Below, one piece after another: positions 17,512 to 26,485 of a stretch of 51,995 bases of DNA. Below the pieces are notes generated by a model that worked only from the letters and a program-made list of their open reading frames with translations, was not told the origin of the DNA and made no database searches. The first letter of the stretch is position 1. The number at the start of each line of letters is the position of its first letter. Where the stretch lies: assembly GCA_945870035.1 (NCBI GenBank), contig CAMBQQ010000015.1, positions 1 through 51,995 on the forward strand. Direction: 5' to 3'. Source of the DNA: Rhizobium sp. Q54 (GTDB lineage: Bacteria; Pseudomonadota; Alphaproteobacteria; Rhizobiales; Xanthobacteraceae). A program made the translations under genes and the position numbers.

Positions 17512-18873
17512 ATGGCTCTACGCGTCAATGCCAATCTTGCGCTTGTTGCGACGGCCGACGATGCGCGCCGTCCGGAGGCAGCGTCCAAGATCGATCCGCG
17601 CGCGCAACTGGCCGCGCAATTCATTCCGTCCGGCGCGCGCGTGCTTGATCTCGGTCAGGGTGGCGGCGAAACCTTGCGCGACCTGATGCCGCTCGGCTGT
17701 CGCTATGAGGCGGCGGATCGTCTGGCGCACGGCAAGGGCACCTTGATAGGCGACCTTGTCAGCGATCTTGCCGGCGGCGAATTTCCGACTCATGCGGCGA
17801 CGCAATGCGACGTCGTCGTGATGCTCGGCGTTCTTGAAAAAATTACTGACCTGGAAAACCTGTTCACGCATTTGCGCTTCTGCAAGCAGGACGTGATCCT
17901 GAGCTATCACCCGGTCAATCTCCTGAACGGCCGCGAACGCGAGGCGCAAGGCTTCGCCAATGCGCTGAGCTATTTCGACCTGACGCAACTGTTCGACCGC
18001 TACGGCTTTCGCGTTCAGTGCACCGCGCCTGTCGACGACCGGCAGATGCTGTTTCGCCTGACAGCGGCGGACCGCATCGCGCCGGTTCGCTCGTGCAGCG
18101 TCGCGGTGGTTTCGGAAAGCGACGCCGGCACGTTCGGCGACCGGCTCGGCCTGCACATGATCAATGCCATGCTGCCGGGCGCGGCCGATGTGCATCACCT
18201 CACGTTCAAGACGCTCGCGCAGGCGCGTAACCAATACGATCTCGTCGTGCTCGGCGTCGGCAACTGCCTGTTCCAGCCTTTGCTCGGCGATGACATTCTG
18301 AACATCCTGGCGCGCGCCAGATCCGCCATCGGCATTTTCGGCACGCAGTACCGCGAACTCATCCCGCGGCGGACAATCGACAGCGTCATCGACCGGCTCG
18401 ACACCTGGTACGCGCCGTATGAAGACGACTTAATGCTGTATGGCCGCGGCCGCAGCAATGCCGAGCATCTCGGCGATTGGCTGATCGATCAGTTTCCGCT
18501 CACCGAGGCGACGCTCGACGAGCCGTTGCAGATCGGCGCCGAGATCGGCTCTGACATCGCGCTCGACCGCACCATCCAGGCGATCCAGCGCCACAAGCAG
18601 GTCTACTCGGCGCGGCTGCATCCGCTGCTCTGTGCGCTGACCTCGGCGCATTACGCCGCCTATGCCGAGCAACCGTCCGGCCACATGCCGGGCGTGGTGT
18701 CGGGCACATTCCGCAGCATGCTGACCGACGTGTTCGGGCGGACCTATCCGGAACAGCAGTTCTTCATGGTCGATCGCGACGCGGTGGCGCGCTACAAGGC
18801 GCGCGTGCACCGCAATGTCGCCAAGGCGGCCGAGCGGATCGAGGCGACATTGCGCAACGTCGCGGTGGCCTGA
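17512..18873 (+). CDS. Fusion of SAM-methyltransferase-like and polysaccharide pyruvyltransferase-like domains
   Basis: A 453-residue protein with two parts. Residues about 25-190 look like a class I methyltransferase: motif I VLDLGQGGG (44-52), an acidic residue after the next strand (YEAADR), CDVVVMLGVLEKI and a late YGFRVQCTAP strand. Residues about 195-450 resemble a polysaccharide pyruvyltransferase: TFGDRLGLHMINAMLPG (207-223), LVVLGVGN (244-251), IGIFGTQYRELIP, and VYSARLHPLLCAL (364-376), the family's S-x-RLH-x-x-x-x-A motif. I infer a glycan-modifying enzyme. The start at 17512 has GAGGA upstream; a TTG at 17497 is less likely. A full CtrA box precedes it, suggesting cell-cycle timing. 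Confidence 0.75.
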   Translation: MALRVNANLALVATADDARRPEAASKIDPRAQLAAQFIPSGARVLDLGQGGGETLRDLMPLGCRYEAADRLAHGKGTLIGDLVSDLAGGEFPTHAATQCDVVVMLGVLEKITDLENLFTHLRFCKQDVILSYHPVNLLNGREREAQGFANALSYFDLTQLFDRYGFRVQCTAPVDDRQMLFRLTAADRIAPVRSCSVAVVSESDAGTFGDRLGLHMINAMLPGAADVHHLTFKTLAQARNQYDLVVLGVGNCLFQPLLGDDILNILARARSAIGIFGTQYRELIPRRTIDSVIDRLDTWYAPYEDDLMLYGRGRSNAEHLGDWLIDQFPLTEATLDEPLQIGAEIGSDIALDRTIQAIQRHKQVYSARLHPLLCALTSAHYAAYAEQPSGHMPGVVSGTFRSMLTDVFGRTYPEQQFFMVDRDAVARYKARVHRNVAKAAERIEATLRNVAVA

Positions 18874-18875
18874 CG

Positions 18876-18988
18876 GTCATTCCGGGGCGGCGCGTTAGCG
18901 CCGAACCCGGAATCCAGAGCCGAATAGCGAAGCATGTAATGTAGCTCTGGATTCCGGGTCCGGCCCTTCGGGCCGTCCCGGAATGACG
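18876..18988. repeat. Dispersed palindromic repeat, family C copy 1
   Basis: Outer arms GTCATTCCGGG/CCCGGAATGAC, inner arms CCCGGAATCCAGAG/CTCTGGATTCCGGG and a GGCCCTTCGGGCC hairpin. Same structure as 21333-21438. Confidence 0.88.
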
Positions 18989-19059
18989 GGTTGGGATTTA
19001 TTTTCCCCGCGCCACCGCCTATAACCGCGCCGGTTTCAACCGATAGCGCAGAGCGTCCC

Positions 19060-19809
19060 ATGGCCGGCCATTCCCAATTCAAAAACATCATGCACCGCAA
19101 GGGGAAGCAGGACAAAGTCCGCTCCAAGGTGTTCGGCAAGCTGGCGCGGGAAATCACCGTCGCCGCCAAACTGGGCCAGCCCGACCCGGCCTTCAATCCG
19201 CGCCTGCGCGCCGCCATCCTGGAAGCCCGCGCCGAGAACATGCCGAAGGACAATATCGAGCGCGCCATCAAGAAAGCGTCGGGCTCGGAGTCCGAGAGCT
19301 ATGACGACATGCGCTATGAGGGCTACGGCCCGGGCGGCGTCGCCGTCATTGTCGAGGCGTTGACCGACAACCACAACCGCACCGCCAGCGAAGTGCGTTC
19401 CGCCTTCACCAAGGCCGGCGGCAATCTCGGCACCACCGGCTCGGTGGCCTTCATGTTCGATCATGTCGGCGTCGTCGAGTACGACGCCAAGGTGGCGGAT
19501 GCTGACGCCATGCTGGAAGCGGCGATCGAGGCCGGCGCCGAGGATGTTATCTCGGACGAGAACGGCCACCAGGTTTTCACCACCACCGAAACGCTGCGCG
19601 ACGTGGCCAAGGCGCTTGAAGCCAAGTACGGCGAAGCGCGCAAGGCGGCGATGATCTGGAAGCCGCAGAACACGGTGATGCTCTCCGATGAAGCCGGCGA
19701 GAAGATGATGAAGCTGATGCAGGCGCTCGACGACGACGACGACGTGCAGAACGTTTTCGCCAATTTCGAAGTGTCGGACGCCTTGATGCAGAAGATGGGC
19801 GGCGAGTAA
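19060..19809 (+). CDS. yebC: YebC/PmpR family regulatory protein
   Basis: A 249-residue YebC protein beginning with the invariant [14 protein letters not shown]. Family blocks [40 protein letters not shown] and [12 protein letters not shown] are present. YebC proteins have been reported both as DNA-binding regulators and as ribosome-associated factors easing poly-proline stalling. The start at 19060 is fixed by the conserved N-terminus. It lies near ruvC, a classic neighbourhood, but the permease gene on the other strand intervenes. Confidence 0.96.
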   Translation: MAGHSQFKNIMHRKGKQDKVRSKVFGKLAREITVAAKLGQPDPAFNPRLRAAILEARAENMPKDNIERAIKKASGSESESYDDMRYEGYGPGGVAVIVEALTDNHNRTASEVRSAFTKAGGNLGTTGSVAFMFDHVGVVEYDAKVADADAMLEAAIEAGAEDVISDENGHQVFTTTETLRDVAKALEAKYGEARKAAMIWKPQNTVMLSDEAGEKMMKLMQALDDDDDVQNVFANFEVSDALMQKMGGE

Positions 19810-19812
19810 GAT

Positions 19813-20589
19813 TTAGCGCAACCCGTCGAAAATCGGCAAGCTCACCAGTCCGGCAAAGCCGATGATCGCATAGGCGACGCGGCGGTACAGAACATCGCTC
19901 GTGCCGTGAAACCACCAGGCACCGCCGAACATCGCCAGCGCGAATGGCACGCCGAACAACAGCGACAGCACGACGACCGGCGCGGTGAACAGGCCGTTGT
20001 AGAAATACAGGATAAAGGTCAGCGTGCCCTGCACAACGAAATAGACCATGATGTTGGCGCGCACCGTGGTCGCGCTGTTGTTGCCGCCGAGCCAGAACAC
20101 CAAAAGCGGCGGCGCGCCGATCTGTACCGCGCCGGCGCCGAAGCCTGACAGAGCGCCGACGCCGACCGACGCCGGCAATGTCGGCTTGCCATGATAGCGC
20201 CAGCCGGCGGCCAAAGCTGCCACGGCGGTGAGTACCAGCAAGGCGATGAACCAGCGCAACGTCAGCGGCTCGATGTACAGCAGCGCCATGACGCCGAGCG
20301 GCACGCCGATGACGCCGCCGAGCGAGACCGGCAGCACTTCGCGGCGGTTCGCCTTCGGCCAGGCATGAATGGCGAAGGGCAGGCCGCACAGCGAATCGAT
20401 CAGCAGGATGGTCGCCGCGGCGAGCGCCGGCGAATAGATCGCCGAAATCAGCGGCATGTAGATGAGCGCCGAGCCGAAGCCGGAAAAGCCGCGCACCAGT
20501 CCGGCCACGGTGGCGATTGCCAGCGCATAGGGGAACCGCGGATCGGTGGCGGCGTCGGCAAAAGCCGGCCAGAGCGGCAGTGCGAACAT
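19813..20589 (-). CDS. TSUP (TauE/SafE) family membrane permease
   Basis: A 258-residue membrane protein with about eight hydrophobic helices and the two-fold repeat of the TauE/SafE family: GLVRGFSGFGSALIYMPL in the first half and GALSGFGAGAVQIGAPPLL in the second. Relatives export sulfite, sulfoacetate or similar anions; the substrate here is not evident. It is convergent with yebC, leaving only 3 bases between the two stops, and splits yebC from ruvC. Confidence 0.88.
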   Translation of the reverse strand: MFALPLWPAFADAATDPRFPYALAIATVAGLVRGFSGFGSALIYMPLISAIYSPALAAATILLIDSLCGLPFAIHAWPKANRREVLPVSLGGVIGVPLGVMALLYIEPLTLRWFIALLVLTAVAALAAGWRYHGKPTLPASVGVGALSGFGAGAVQIGAPPLLVFWLGGNNSATTVRANIMVYFVVQGTLTFILYFYNGLFTAPVVVLSLLFGVPFALAMFGGAWWFHGTSDVLYRRVAYAIIGFAGLVSLPIFDGLR

Positions 20590-20606
20590 GGCGAATGCAC
20601 TTTCTT

Positions 20607-20752
20607 CACCTCTCCCATGGGGAGAGGTCGGCGCACGAAGTGCGCCGGGTGAGGGGTTATAGCTTACGTTTGAGTCACTTGCCCCCTCACCCCAACCCTC
20701 TCCCCCATCAGGGCGTTTACGCCCGTTTTCGACGGGCTATGGGGGAGAGGGA
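20607..20752. repeat. Dispersed palindromic repeat, family A copy 2
   Basis: Opens with CACCTCTCCCATGGGGAGAGGT, continues with GCGCACGAAGTGCGC and GGGTGAGGGG, and closes with CCCTCTCCCCC...GGGGGAGAGGG. It fills most of the 225-base gap between the permease and ruvC. Confidence 0.88.
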
Positions 20753-20814
20753 GTCCGGCCGAACATGTCGCCGCGCTTCTGGCTCGATGGTCGCCTTGGG
20801 GCTATCAACAGGGC

Positions 20815-21324
20815 ATGGGCACTCGGGCGATTCGCATTCTCGGCATCGATCCGGGCCTCCGCCGCACCGGCTGGGGCCTGATCGAGAGCGACGGCAACAG
20901 GCTCATTCACGTCGCCTGCGGCTCGGTGGAAACCAGCGAGCGCGCAGCCTTGGGCGCGCGGCTGGTGGCGATCCATGACGGCTTGATAGCGGTGATCGAG
21001 CAGTACGCGCCGCACGAGGCGGCGGTGGAAAACACTTTCGTCAACGGCAACGGCGCCTCGACCCTGAAGCTCGGCCAGGCGCGCGGCATCGCCATGCTGG
21101 TGCCGTCGCGCATGGGGCTGGCCGTTTCGGAATACGCGCCCAACCTGGTGAAGAAGACGGTGGTCGGCGCCGGCCACGCTGAGAAGGCGCAAATCCGGAT
21201 GATGATCGGCGTGCTGCTGCCGAAGGCCGATCCGCAATCCGAAGACGCCGCCGATGCTTTGGCCATCGCCATTTGTCATGCGCATCATCGCGCGAGTGTT
21301 GTGTTGAAAGCGGTGGCGCAATGA
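20815..21324 (+). CDS. ruvC: Holliday junction endonuclease RuvC
   Basis: A 169-residue RuvC resolvase that nicks Holliday junctions symmetrically. Catalytic acidic residues are visible: D12 in [15 protein letters not shown]72 in [12 protein letters not shown], and D144/D147 in [18 protein letters not shown]. It acts with the RuvAB motor encoded just downstream; a 130-base gap with a family C repeat separates it from ruvA. Confidence 0.97.
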   Translation: MGTRAIRILGIDPGLRRTGWGLIESDGNRLIHVACGSVETSERAALGARLVAIHDGLIAVIEQYAPHEAAVENTFVNGNGASTLKLGQARGIAMLVPSRMGLAVSEYAPNLVKKTVVGAGHAEKAQIRMMIGVLLPKADPQSEDAADALAIAICHAHHRASVVLKAVAQ

Positions 21325-21332
21325 TATCCTCC

Positions 21333-21438
21333 GTCATTCCGGGGCGCGAGTGCAACGAGCGAACCCGGAATCCAGAAGCTTCACTCTGTGGCTCTGGATT
21401 CCGGGCTCGCGGCCAAGAGGCCGCGCCCCGGAATGACG
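21333..21438. repeat. Dispersed palindromic repeat, family C copy 2
   Basis: GTCATTCCGGGGCG...CGCCCCGGAATGAC outer arms, with CGGAATCCAGA and TCTGGATTCCG inside. Inserted between ruvC and ruvA; could form a stable hairpin in the transcript. Confidence 0.88.
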
Positions 21439-21454
21439 ACGTGGAAATTGCGCA

Positions 21455-22072
21455 ATGATTGGCAAGCTCAAAGGCATCGTCGATAGCTTCGGCACAGATT
21501 TCCTGATCCTCGACGTCAACGGCGTCGGCTATCAGGTGCATTGCTCGGCGCGCACATTGTCGATGTTGCCGCATGCCGGCGAGGCCGCGACGCTCTCCAT
21601 TGAAACTTACGTGCGCGAAGACCAGATCAAGCTCTTCGGATTCGCGTCGGACAGCGAGCGTGAATGGTTCCGCCTGTTGCAGACGGTGCAGGGCGTCGGC
21701 GCCAAGGTGGCCTTGTCGGTGCTGTCGACCTTGAAGGTCGGTGAACTGGCGACGGCGATTTCGATGCGCGACAAGGCGGCGGTGTCGCGTTCGCCCGGTG
21801 TCGGCGCCAAGGTGGCGGAGCGTATCGTCACGGAGTTGAAGGACAAGGTGCCGGCCTTCGCCGATATCGATGCCGGCGCCGCGCATCTCGCCGGTGCGCT
21901 CGACGAGAAGCGTGCGCCGCGACCGGTGATGGATGCGGTGTCGGCTTTGGTCAATCTCGGCTATGCCCAGCCGCAGGCGGCTTCCGCCATTGCGGCGGCA
22001 GCGCGTGCGGTTGGCGACGCGGCGGATGTGCAGACGTTGATCCGGCAGGGTCTCAAAGAGCTGGCTAAATGA
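21455..22072 (+). CDS. ruvA: Holliday junction DNA helicase subunit RuvA
   Basis: A 205-residue RuvA, which binds four-way junctions as a tetramer and loads RuvB. The N-terminal OB fold starts [13 protein letters not shown]; helix-hairpin-helix motifs are [14 protein letters not shown] and [19 protein letters not shown]; the C-terminal domain ([20 protein letters not shown]) contacts RuvB. Its TGA overlaps the ATG of the cytidine deaminase gene (ATGA). Confidence 0.97.
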   Translation: MIGKLKGIVDSFGTDFLILDVNGVGYQVHCSARTLSMLPHAGEAATLSIETYVREDQIKLFGFASDSEREWFRLLQTVQGVGAKVALSVLSTLKVGELATAISMRDKAAVSRSPGVGAKVAERIVTELKDKVPAFADIDAGAAHLAGALDEKRAPRPVMDAVSALVNLGYAQPQAASAIAAAARAVGDAADVQTLIRQGLKELAK

Positions 22073-22494
22073 GCAAGTTGACCGACAAGGATAAGGAACT
22101 GATCGACGCCGCGACGGCGGCGATCAAACAACGCTATCGCAATGACTGGCAGGAAGTCGGCGCGGCGATGCGCACGCGCGACGGCCGCGTCATTGCTGGC
22201 GTCAATCTCGACGCCTATGTCGGGCGCGGCGCGGTCTGCGCCGAGGCGATCTGCATTGGTACCGCGCTGACGGCGAAGGGCGACCAGGGCATCGACACCA
22301 TCGTCGCCGTGCGTCACCCGAAGCCGGGCGAGAAAGGCGACATCGCCGTGGTCTCGCCGTGCGGCGCCTGCCGCGAATTGATTCACGACTACGACGCCAA
22401 GGCGCGCGTCATCGTGCCGGACGGCAACAAGGGCCCGACGGTGACGCATATCGGTGAGTTGCTGCCGAACAAATACCGGCGGGGCATGACGTGA
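22069..22494 (+). CDS. Cytidine/blasticidin-type deaminase inside the ruv operon
   Basis: A 141-residue zinc deaminase. The catalytic signature is split as usual: C57-A-E59 (VCAEAI) and P-C98-G-A-C101-RE. Length and motifs fit the short CDA/blasticidin deaminase group rather than the duplicated E. coli enzyme. It would deaminate a free cytosine nucleoside or related base. The start overlaps the ruvA stop by 4 bases and the stop overlaps the ruvB GTG start by 4 bases, so it is translated as part of a ruvA-cdd-ruvB unit, a placement that is not standard. Confidence 0.87.
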   Translation: MSKLTDKDKELIDAATAAIKQRYRNDWQEVGAAMRTRDGRVIAGVNLDAYVGRGAVCAEAICIGTALTAKGDQGIDTIVAVRHPKPGEKGDIAVVSPCGACRELIHDYDAKARVIVPDGNKGPTVTHIGELLPNKYRRGMT

Positions 22495-23534
22495 GTACAA
22501 ACCCGCGCCTGATTGCTGGCGAAAAGCGCGAAGATGACGTCGATGCGTCATTGCGCCCGCAGAAACTGTCCGAATTCATCGGCCAGGAAAAGGCGCGCGC
22601 CAATCTCAGCGTATTCATCGAGGCGGCCAAGGCGCGGCAGGAAGCGCTCGACCATGTGCTGTTTGTCGGCCCGCCCGGTTTGGGCAAGACGACGCTGGCG
22701 CAGATCGTCGCGCGCGAACTTGGCGTCAATTTCCGCGCCACCTCGGGCCCGGTGATCGCCAAGGCCGGCGATCTCGCGGCGCTGCTGACCAATCTCGAGC
22801 CGCGCGACGTGCTGTTCATCGACGAAATCCATCGCCTCAGTCCGCAGGTCGAGGAAATTCTTTACCCGGCGATGGAGGATTTCCAGCTCGACCTCATCAT
22901 CGGCGAAGGGCCGGCGGCGCGCTCGGTGAAGATCGATCTGTCGCCGTTCACGCTTGTCGGCGCGACGACGCGCGCCGGGCTTCTGACCAATCCCTTGCGT
23001 GATCGCTTTGGCATTCCGGTGCGGCTGAATTTCTATACCGAGGCCGAGCTGGAGTTGATCGTGTCGCGCGGCGCGCGCGTCCTTGGCATCGGCATGACAC
23101 CGGACGGCGCCAATGAAATCGCCAAGCGCTCGCGCGGCACGCCGCGCATTGCCGGGCGGCTGCTGCGCCGAGTGCGCGATTTCGCCCATGTCGATGGCGA
23201 CAAGGCGGTCGATCGCAGGATTGCCGACAAGGCTTTGCAGGCGCTCGAAGTCGACGCTAGCGGCTTGGACGCGATGGACCGGCGTTACCTGCGCATGATC
23301 GCCGAGAATTATGCCGGCGGTCCGGTCGGCGTCGAGACCATAGCCGCTGGATTGTCGGAACCGCGCGATGCGCTCGAGGACATCATCGAGCCCTACCTCA
23401 TCCAGAAGGGCTTCCTGCAGCGCACCCCGCGCGGCCGGCTGCTGACGCCGCAGGCGTTCACGCATCTCGGCATGAAGGAACCGCAACGCGATGCCAGCCA
23501 GTTCGGCTTGTTTGGCGGCGACGAAGACGAGTAA
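22491..23534 (+). CDS. ruvB: Holliday junction branch-migration ATPase RuvB
   Basis: A 347-residue AAA+ motor that drives branch migration. Walker A GPPGLGKT at residues 60-67, Walker [11 protein letters not shown] (D111, E112), the arginine-finger region [18 protein letters not shown], and a winged-helix C-terminus ([16 protein letters not shown]). I use the GTG at 22491, which overlaps the deaminase stop and gives the usual RuvB N-terminus ([13 protein letters not shown] begins at residue 20). Confidence 0.97.
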   Translation: MSTNPRLIAGEKREDDVDASLRPQKLSEFIGQEKARANLSVFIEAAKARQEALDHVLFVGPPGLGKTTLAQIVARELGVNFRATSGPVIAKAGDLAALLTNLEPRDVLFIDEIHRLSPQVEEILYPAMEDFQLDLIIGEGPAARSVKIDLSPFTLVGATTRAGLLTNPLRDRFGIPVRLNFYTEAELELIVSRGARVLGIGMTPDGANEIAKRSRGTPRIAGRLLRRVRDFAHVDGDKAVDRRIADKALQALEVDASGLDAMDRRYLRMIAENYAGGPVGVETIAAGLSEPRDALEDIIEPYLIQKGFLQRTPRGRLLTPQAFTHLGMKEPQRDASQFGLFGGDEDE

Positions 23535-23543
23535 AGTTCGATC

Positions 23544-24035
23544 ATGAGCCACCACGCCAACTCCATCGACGGGCTTCTCGGTGACGGCCTGCACAAGCAA
23601 CTGGTGCGGGTCTATTACGAGGACACGGATTTTTCCGGCGTCGTCTATCACGCCAGCTATTTGCGCTTCATGGAGCGCGGACGGACCAATTATCTGCGGC
23701 TTTTGGGCGCCGATCACCGCGCCATGTTCGAGCAGGCCGAGGCGGAAGCGCCCGGCTTTGCCTTTGTCGTGCGCCACATGGACATATCGTTCAAAAAGCC
23801 GGCGCACATGGACGATGTGCTGGAGATCGTCACGCGGCCTGAGGAAGTCAAAGGCGCGTCGATCACGCTGCATCAGAAAGTGATGCGCGGCGACGAGCTT
23901 CTGGTCGAAGCGCATGTCCAAGTGGCCTTCGTCTCCGGCGGCCGGGCGCGGCCGATCCCGAAGCCGCTGCGCATTGCCATGAAGGCCGATCAGGAAACCC
24001 AATCTATTCCCTCCCCCCTTGTGGGGGAGGGTTAG
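23544..24035 (+). CDS. ybgC: YbgC-type acyl-CoA thioesterase
   Basis: A 163-residue hot-dog-fold thioesterase. The signature VRVYYEDTDFSGVVYHASYLRFMERGRT carries the catalytic Asp. YbgC proteins hydrolyse short acyl-CoAs and are usually the first gene of the tol-pal cluster; here ybgC follows ruvB by 9 bases, and tolQ is 3.4 kb further on. The last residues (SIPSPLVGEG) are encoded by a family A repeat, so the native C-terminus has been replaced or extended by repeat DNA. Confidence 0.92.
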   Translation: MSHHANSIDGLLGDGLHKQLVRVYYEDTDFSGVVYHASYLRFMERGRTNYLRLLGADHRAMFEQAEAEAPGFAFVVRHMDISFKKPAHMDDVLEIVTRPEEVKGASITLHQKVMRGDELLVEAHVQVAFVSGGRARPIPKPLRIAMKADQETQSIPSPLVGEG

Positions 24036-24045
24036 GGAGGGGGGG
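24005..24045. repeat. Family A repeat copy 3 (short), overlapping the ybgC end
   Basis: CCCTCCCCC/GGGGGAGGG hairpin with a second GGGAGGG. It encodes the last residues of YbgC and its stop, and abuts the GTG start of the next gene. Confidence 0.8.
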
Positions 24046-24611
24046 TGGTGCCTGAGCAAAGCCTCGCCATCTTCGACACCGCCATCGGCCCTTGCGCCAT
24101 CGTCTGGGGCGAGCGCGGCTTGTTGGGCGTGCAGATTCCGGAAGCGGATGCGGCGGCAACGCGGGCGCGGATGTTGATGCGTTTTCCGCTTGCGAAGGAG
24201 GTCGCGCCGACACCGGAAATTCAGAACGTTATCGACGGCATATGTGCGCTGCTCAAAGGCGAGCGCCGCGATCTCGTTGATGTCATCATCGACGATAACG
24301 GCGTCCCGGAATTCAACAAACGCGTCTATGCCATCGTGCGCAAAGTGCCGCCGGGCCAGACCATGACCTATGGCGAGATCGCCGAACGTCTCGGCGACAA
24401 GTCACTTTCGCGCGCGGTCGGGCAGGCGATGGGCGAGAACCGCTGCCCGATCGTCATGCCGTGCCACCGCGTGCTGGCCGCGTCGGGCAAAACCGGCGGC
24501 TTTTCCGCGCCGGGCGGCGTGACGACGAAACTCAAGCTCCTGACCATCGAAGGCGCGCAGCCGGGCGGGCCAACTTTGTTCGATGCGCTGCCGCTTCAGG
24601 CGCGTCGCTAG
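24045..24611 (+). CDS. ogt: Methylated-DNA--[protein]-cysteine S-methyltransferase
   Basis: A 188-residue suicide repair protein that removes methyl groups from O6-methylguanine. Active-site PCHR at residues 139-142 (C140, H141) in the conserved NRCPIVMPCHRVLAASG context, preceded by the DNA-binding region PPGQTMTYGEIAERLG and followed by GGFSAPGGVTTKLKLLTIE. The start is one of two consecutive GTG codons at 24045/24048, immediately after the repeat that ends ybgC. Convergent with the PhyH gene. Confidence 0.92.
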   Translation: MVPEQSLAIFDTAIGPCAIVWGERGLLGVQIPEADAAATRARMLMRFPLAKEVAPTPEIQNVIDGICALLKGERRDLVDVIIDDNGVPEFNKRVYAIVRKVPPGQTMTYGEIAERLGDKSLSRAVGQAMGENRCPIVMPCHRVLAASGKTGGFSAPGGVTTKLKLLTIEGAQPGGPTLFDALPLQARR

Positions 24612-24621
24612 CGCAAACCCG

Positions 24622-25686
24622 TCATATCCATTCTGCCTGCTCTTCGAACCAGGTTGGAAACATGTTGATGTATTGCACCAGTCGCGGTCTGGCGGCGCGG
24701 TTGGGGCTGGCGCCGTGCGGCAGCGCCTGATGCCAGATGATGAGATCGCCTTTGCGGCCGCCGATCGGCTTTGAGCCGAGCGCGTGCAGGTCCTGGCGGC
24801 GTGGATCGGCGCCGGGCGGCAGGCTGTCGAGCCAGTCCGCCCCCCAGCGCTGAAAGCCGGGCACCAGCGTGAACGCGCCTTGTTCGGGCAACGTATCGGC
24901 CAGATAGAGGATGCCTTGGGTGCCGAACGGGATCGGCGTCCTGACGCTGACGTCCCAGTGCAGGTCGGGACCGCGAAAAGGAAAGCCCGGCCGCTCCGGC
25001 ACGTTGAAGCCGACGCGGTCGGTGGTGACCCACAAATCGGCCGAACCCCAGAGCTGGGCAAAGGCTTTATGGATGCGCGGCGAACGGCGGTTGGTCTCAA
25101 AGGCCGGGTGCTGGAAATATTGCACCATGATGCCGTGATCGCTGTGCCGGTACCAGCTCTCCACGTCGTCGTCGCGCGCGCCGATATGCGCCCACAAAGC
25201 TTGCGCCGCGGCATCGCAATCGGCCGGCGCCACCGAGTCATGCAGCACGACATAGCCGTGCTCGTTCCAGTGCGCGAGGTCGGCAGCGTTCAACACCGGC
25301 GGATGAGCGTCGATCGCCGCCAGCCGGCGCGCGGTGGCGTCAGGCGGCGGCAAACCGGCAACCGCAGCATTGATGCGCGCCACGCGCTCGGCTTCGACGC
25401 CGCCGGTGGTGGCGACGATCCAGCGTTCGAAGCCGGCGAAGTCCGGCGCGTTCCGTACCAGATAAGCGGATGCCTGTTCGAGTCCGAGGCCGGTCGCATG
25501 CACCAGCATGTAATCGAGGTGGCGGTCGTGCGGATCGAGCGGCAGCGTAGCGCCTGTGCGCGCCGCCAGCATACGTGCCCAGTAGCGCTTGAGATGCATG
25601 ATGCCGAGCGCGCCGGTCTCAGTCGAAGAAGGCAACACTGTCGAGACGGGAAAGGCGGTGGATCGCGCCGAGGCCAATGCGGTCAT
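24622..25686 (-). CDS. Phytanoyl-CoA dioxygenase (PhyH) family oxygenase
   Basis: A 354-residue Fe(II)/2-oxoglutarate oxygenase. Iron ligands are visible as H243-x-D245 (LHWDVS) and H324 (LPHGASPN), with a downstream Arg (RPRLVQY) to hold 2-oxoglutarate. About 135 residues precede the catalytic domain and are not part of the usual PhyH core. The substrate is unknown; relatives hydroxylate diverse lipids and secondary metabolites. It is divergent from the TetR gene at 25819, and the operator at 25785-25803 lies between them, so TetR may control both. The start is uncertain (MHLKRYW at residue 30 is an alternative). Confidence 0.85.
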   Translation of the reverse strand: MTALASARSTAFPVSTVLPSSTETGALGIMHLKRYWARMLAARTGATLPLDPHDRHLDYMLVHATGLGLEQASAYLVRNAPDFAGFERWIVATTGGVEAERVARINAAVAGLPPPDATARRLAAIDAHPPVLNAADLAHWNEHGYVVLHDSVAPADCDAAAQALWAHIGARDDDVESWYRHSDHGIMVQYFQHPAFETNRRSPRIHKAFAQLWGSADLWVTTDRVGFNVPERPGFPFRGPDLHWDVSVRTPIPFGTQGILYLADTLPEQGAFTLVPGFQRWGADWLDSLPPGADPRRQDLHALGSKPIGGRKGDLIIWHQALPHGASPNRAARPRLVQYINMFPTWFEEQAEWI

Positions 25687-25784
25687 GGTGGGACTGCGAG
25701 GTTTGAGGGTACGCTTTAAGGTTGTTATCTAATTTAATTGCAATCGTAAATCCGTGCGGCGCCATCGACGCGACGAGCGGACTC

Positions 25785-25803
25785 ATGTAAAGCCCATTCA
25801 CAT
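25785..25803. promoter_or_regulatory. Putative TetR operator 1 (ATGTAAA-N5-TTCACAT)
   Basis: A 19-bp inverted repeat with 7-base arms (one mismatch) and a 5-base centre, extended on both sides by CTC/GAG. It lies 15 bases before the TetR start and about 100 bases before the divergent PhyH start. The same arm sequence and spacing recur at 26694-26712. Confidence 0.7.
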
Positions 25804-25818
25804 GAGGGCGTTCCGGGC

Positions 25819-26478
25819 ATGAGATGGACCAAGGGCGATCAGGACAATCCAGCAGGCCCTGCGGGTCCGCGCGGCTATCACCATGGCAATCTCAAGGAAG
25901 CCCTGGTGCGCGCCGCGCTTGCGCTCATCGCCGAAAAAGGCCCGGCCGGCTTCACTTTTGCCGATGCCGCGCGCTGGGCCGGCGTCAGCCCGGCGGCGCC
26001 GTACCGCCATTTCCGCGATCGTGATGAACTCATCGCCGACGTCGCCCGCCGCGGCTTCGATCTGTTCACTGCGGCGCTGAACAAAGCCTGGGACGATGGG
26101 AAGCCGGAACTGATGGCGGCCTTCGACCGTCTCGGCCGTGCCTATCTCGATTTCGCCAAACACCAGCCGGCCTATTACTCGGCGATGTTCGAAGCGGGCG
26201 TCTCGCTCGGCACCGATCCGCAATTGCGTGTCGCCAGCGAGGCGGCGTTTGCGGTGTTGCGTTCGGCGGCTGAGAAATTGGTGGCCTTGATGCCGCCGCA
26301 GGGCAGGCCGCCGGCGCTGATGGTGGCGCTCCATGTCTGGTCGATGACCCATGGCATTGCCTCGCTGTTCGGCCGGGGCGACGCGGCGCGGCGGGCTCTG
26401 CCGATGCCGCCGGAGGAGCTGCTGGAAGCCGCGATGCTGATTTACCTGCGCGGACTGGGGATTTCGGCCGGCCGGTAA
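25819..26478 (+). CDS. TetR family transcriptional regulator (WHG-type C-terminus)
   Basis: A 219-residue TetR repressor. The helix-turn-helix is FTFADAARWAGVSPAAPYRHFRDRDELIADVARRG (about residues 45-79) after YHHGNLKEALVRAAL; the YHHGNL start and the YYSAMFEAG...MTHGIASLFG C-terminal part resemble TetR proteins with a WHG domain. The ligand is unknown. It has an inverted-repeat operator just upstream, and the same repeat is on the DUF2852 promoter, so it probably represses itself and the DUF2852 gene. Confidence 0.9.
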   Translation: MRWTKGDQDNPAGPAGPRGYHHGNLKEALVRAALALIAEKGPAGFTFADAARWAGVSPAAPYRHFRDRDELIADVARRGFDLFTAALNKAWDDGKPELMAAFDRLGRAYLDFAKHQPAYYSAMFEAGVSLGTDPQLRVASEAAFAVLRSAAEKLVALMPPQGRPPALMVALHVWSMTHGIASLFGRGDAARRALPMPPEELLEAAMLIYLRGLGISAGR

Positions 26479-26485
26479 CTTTCTT

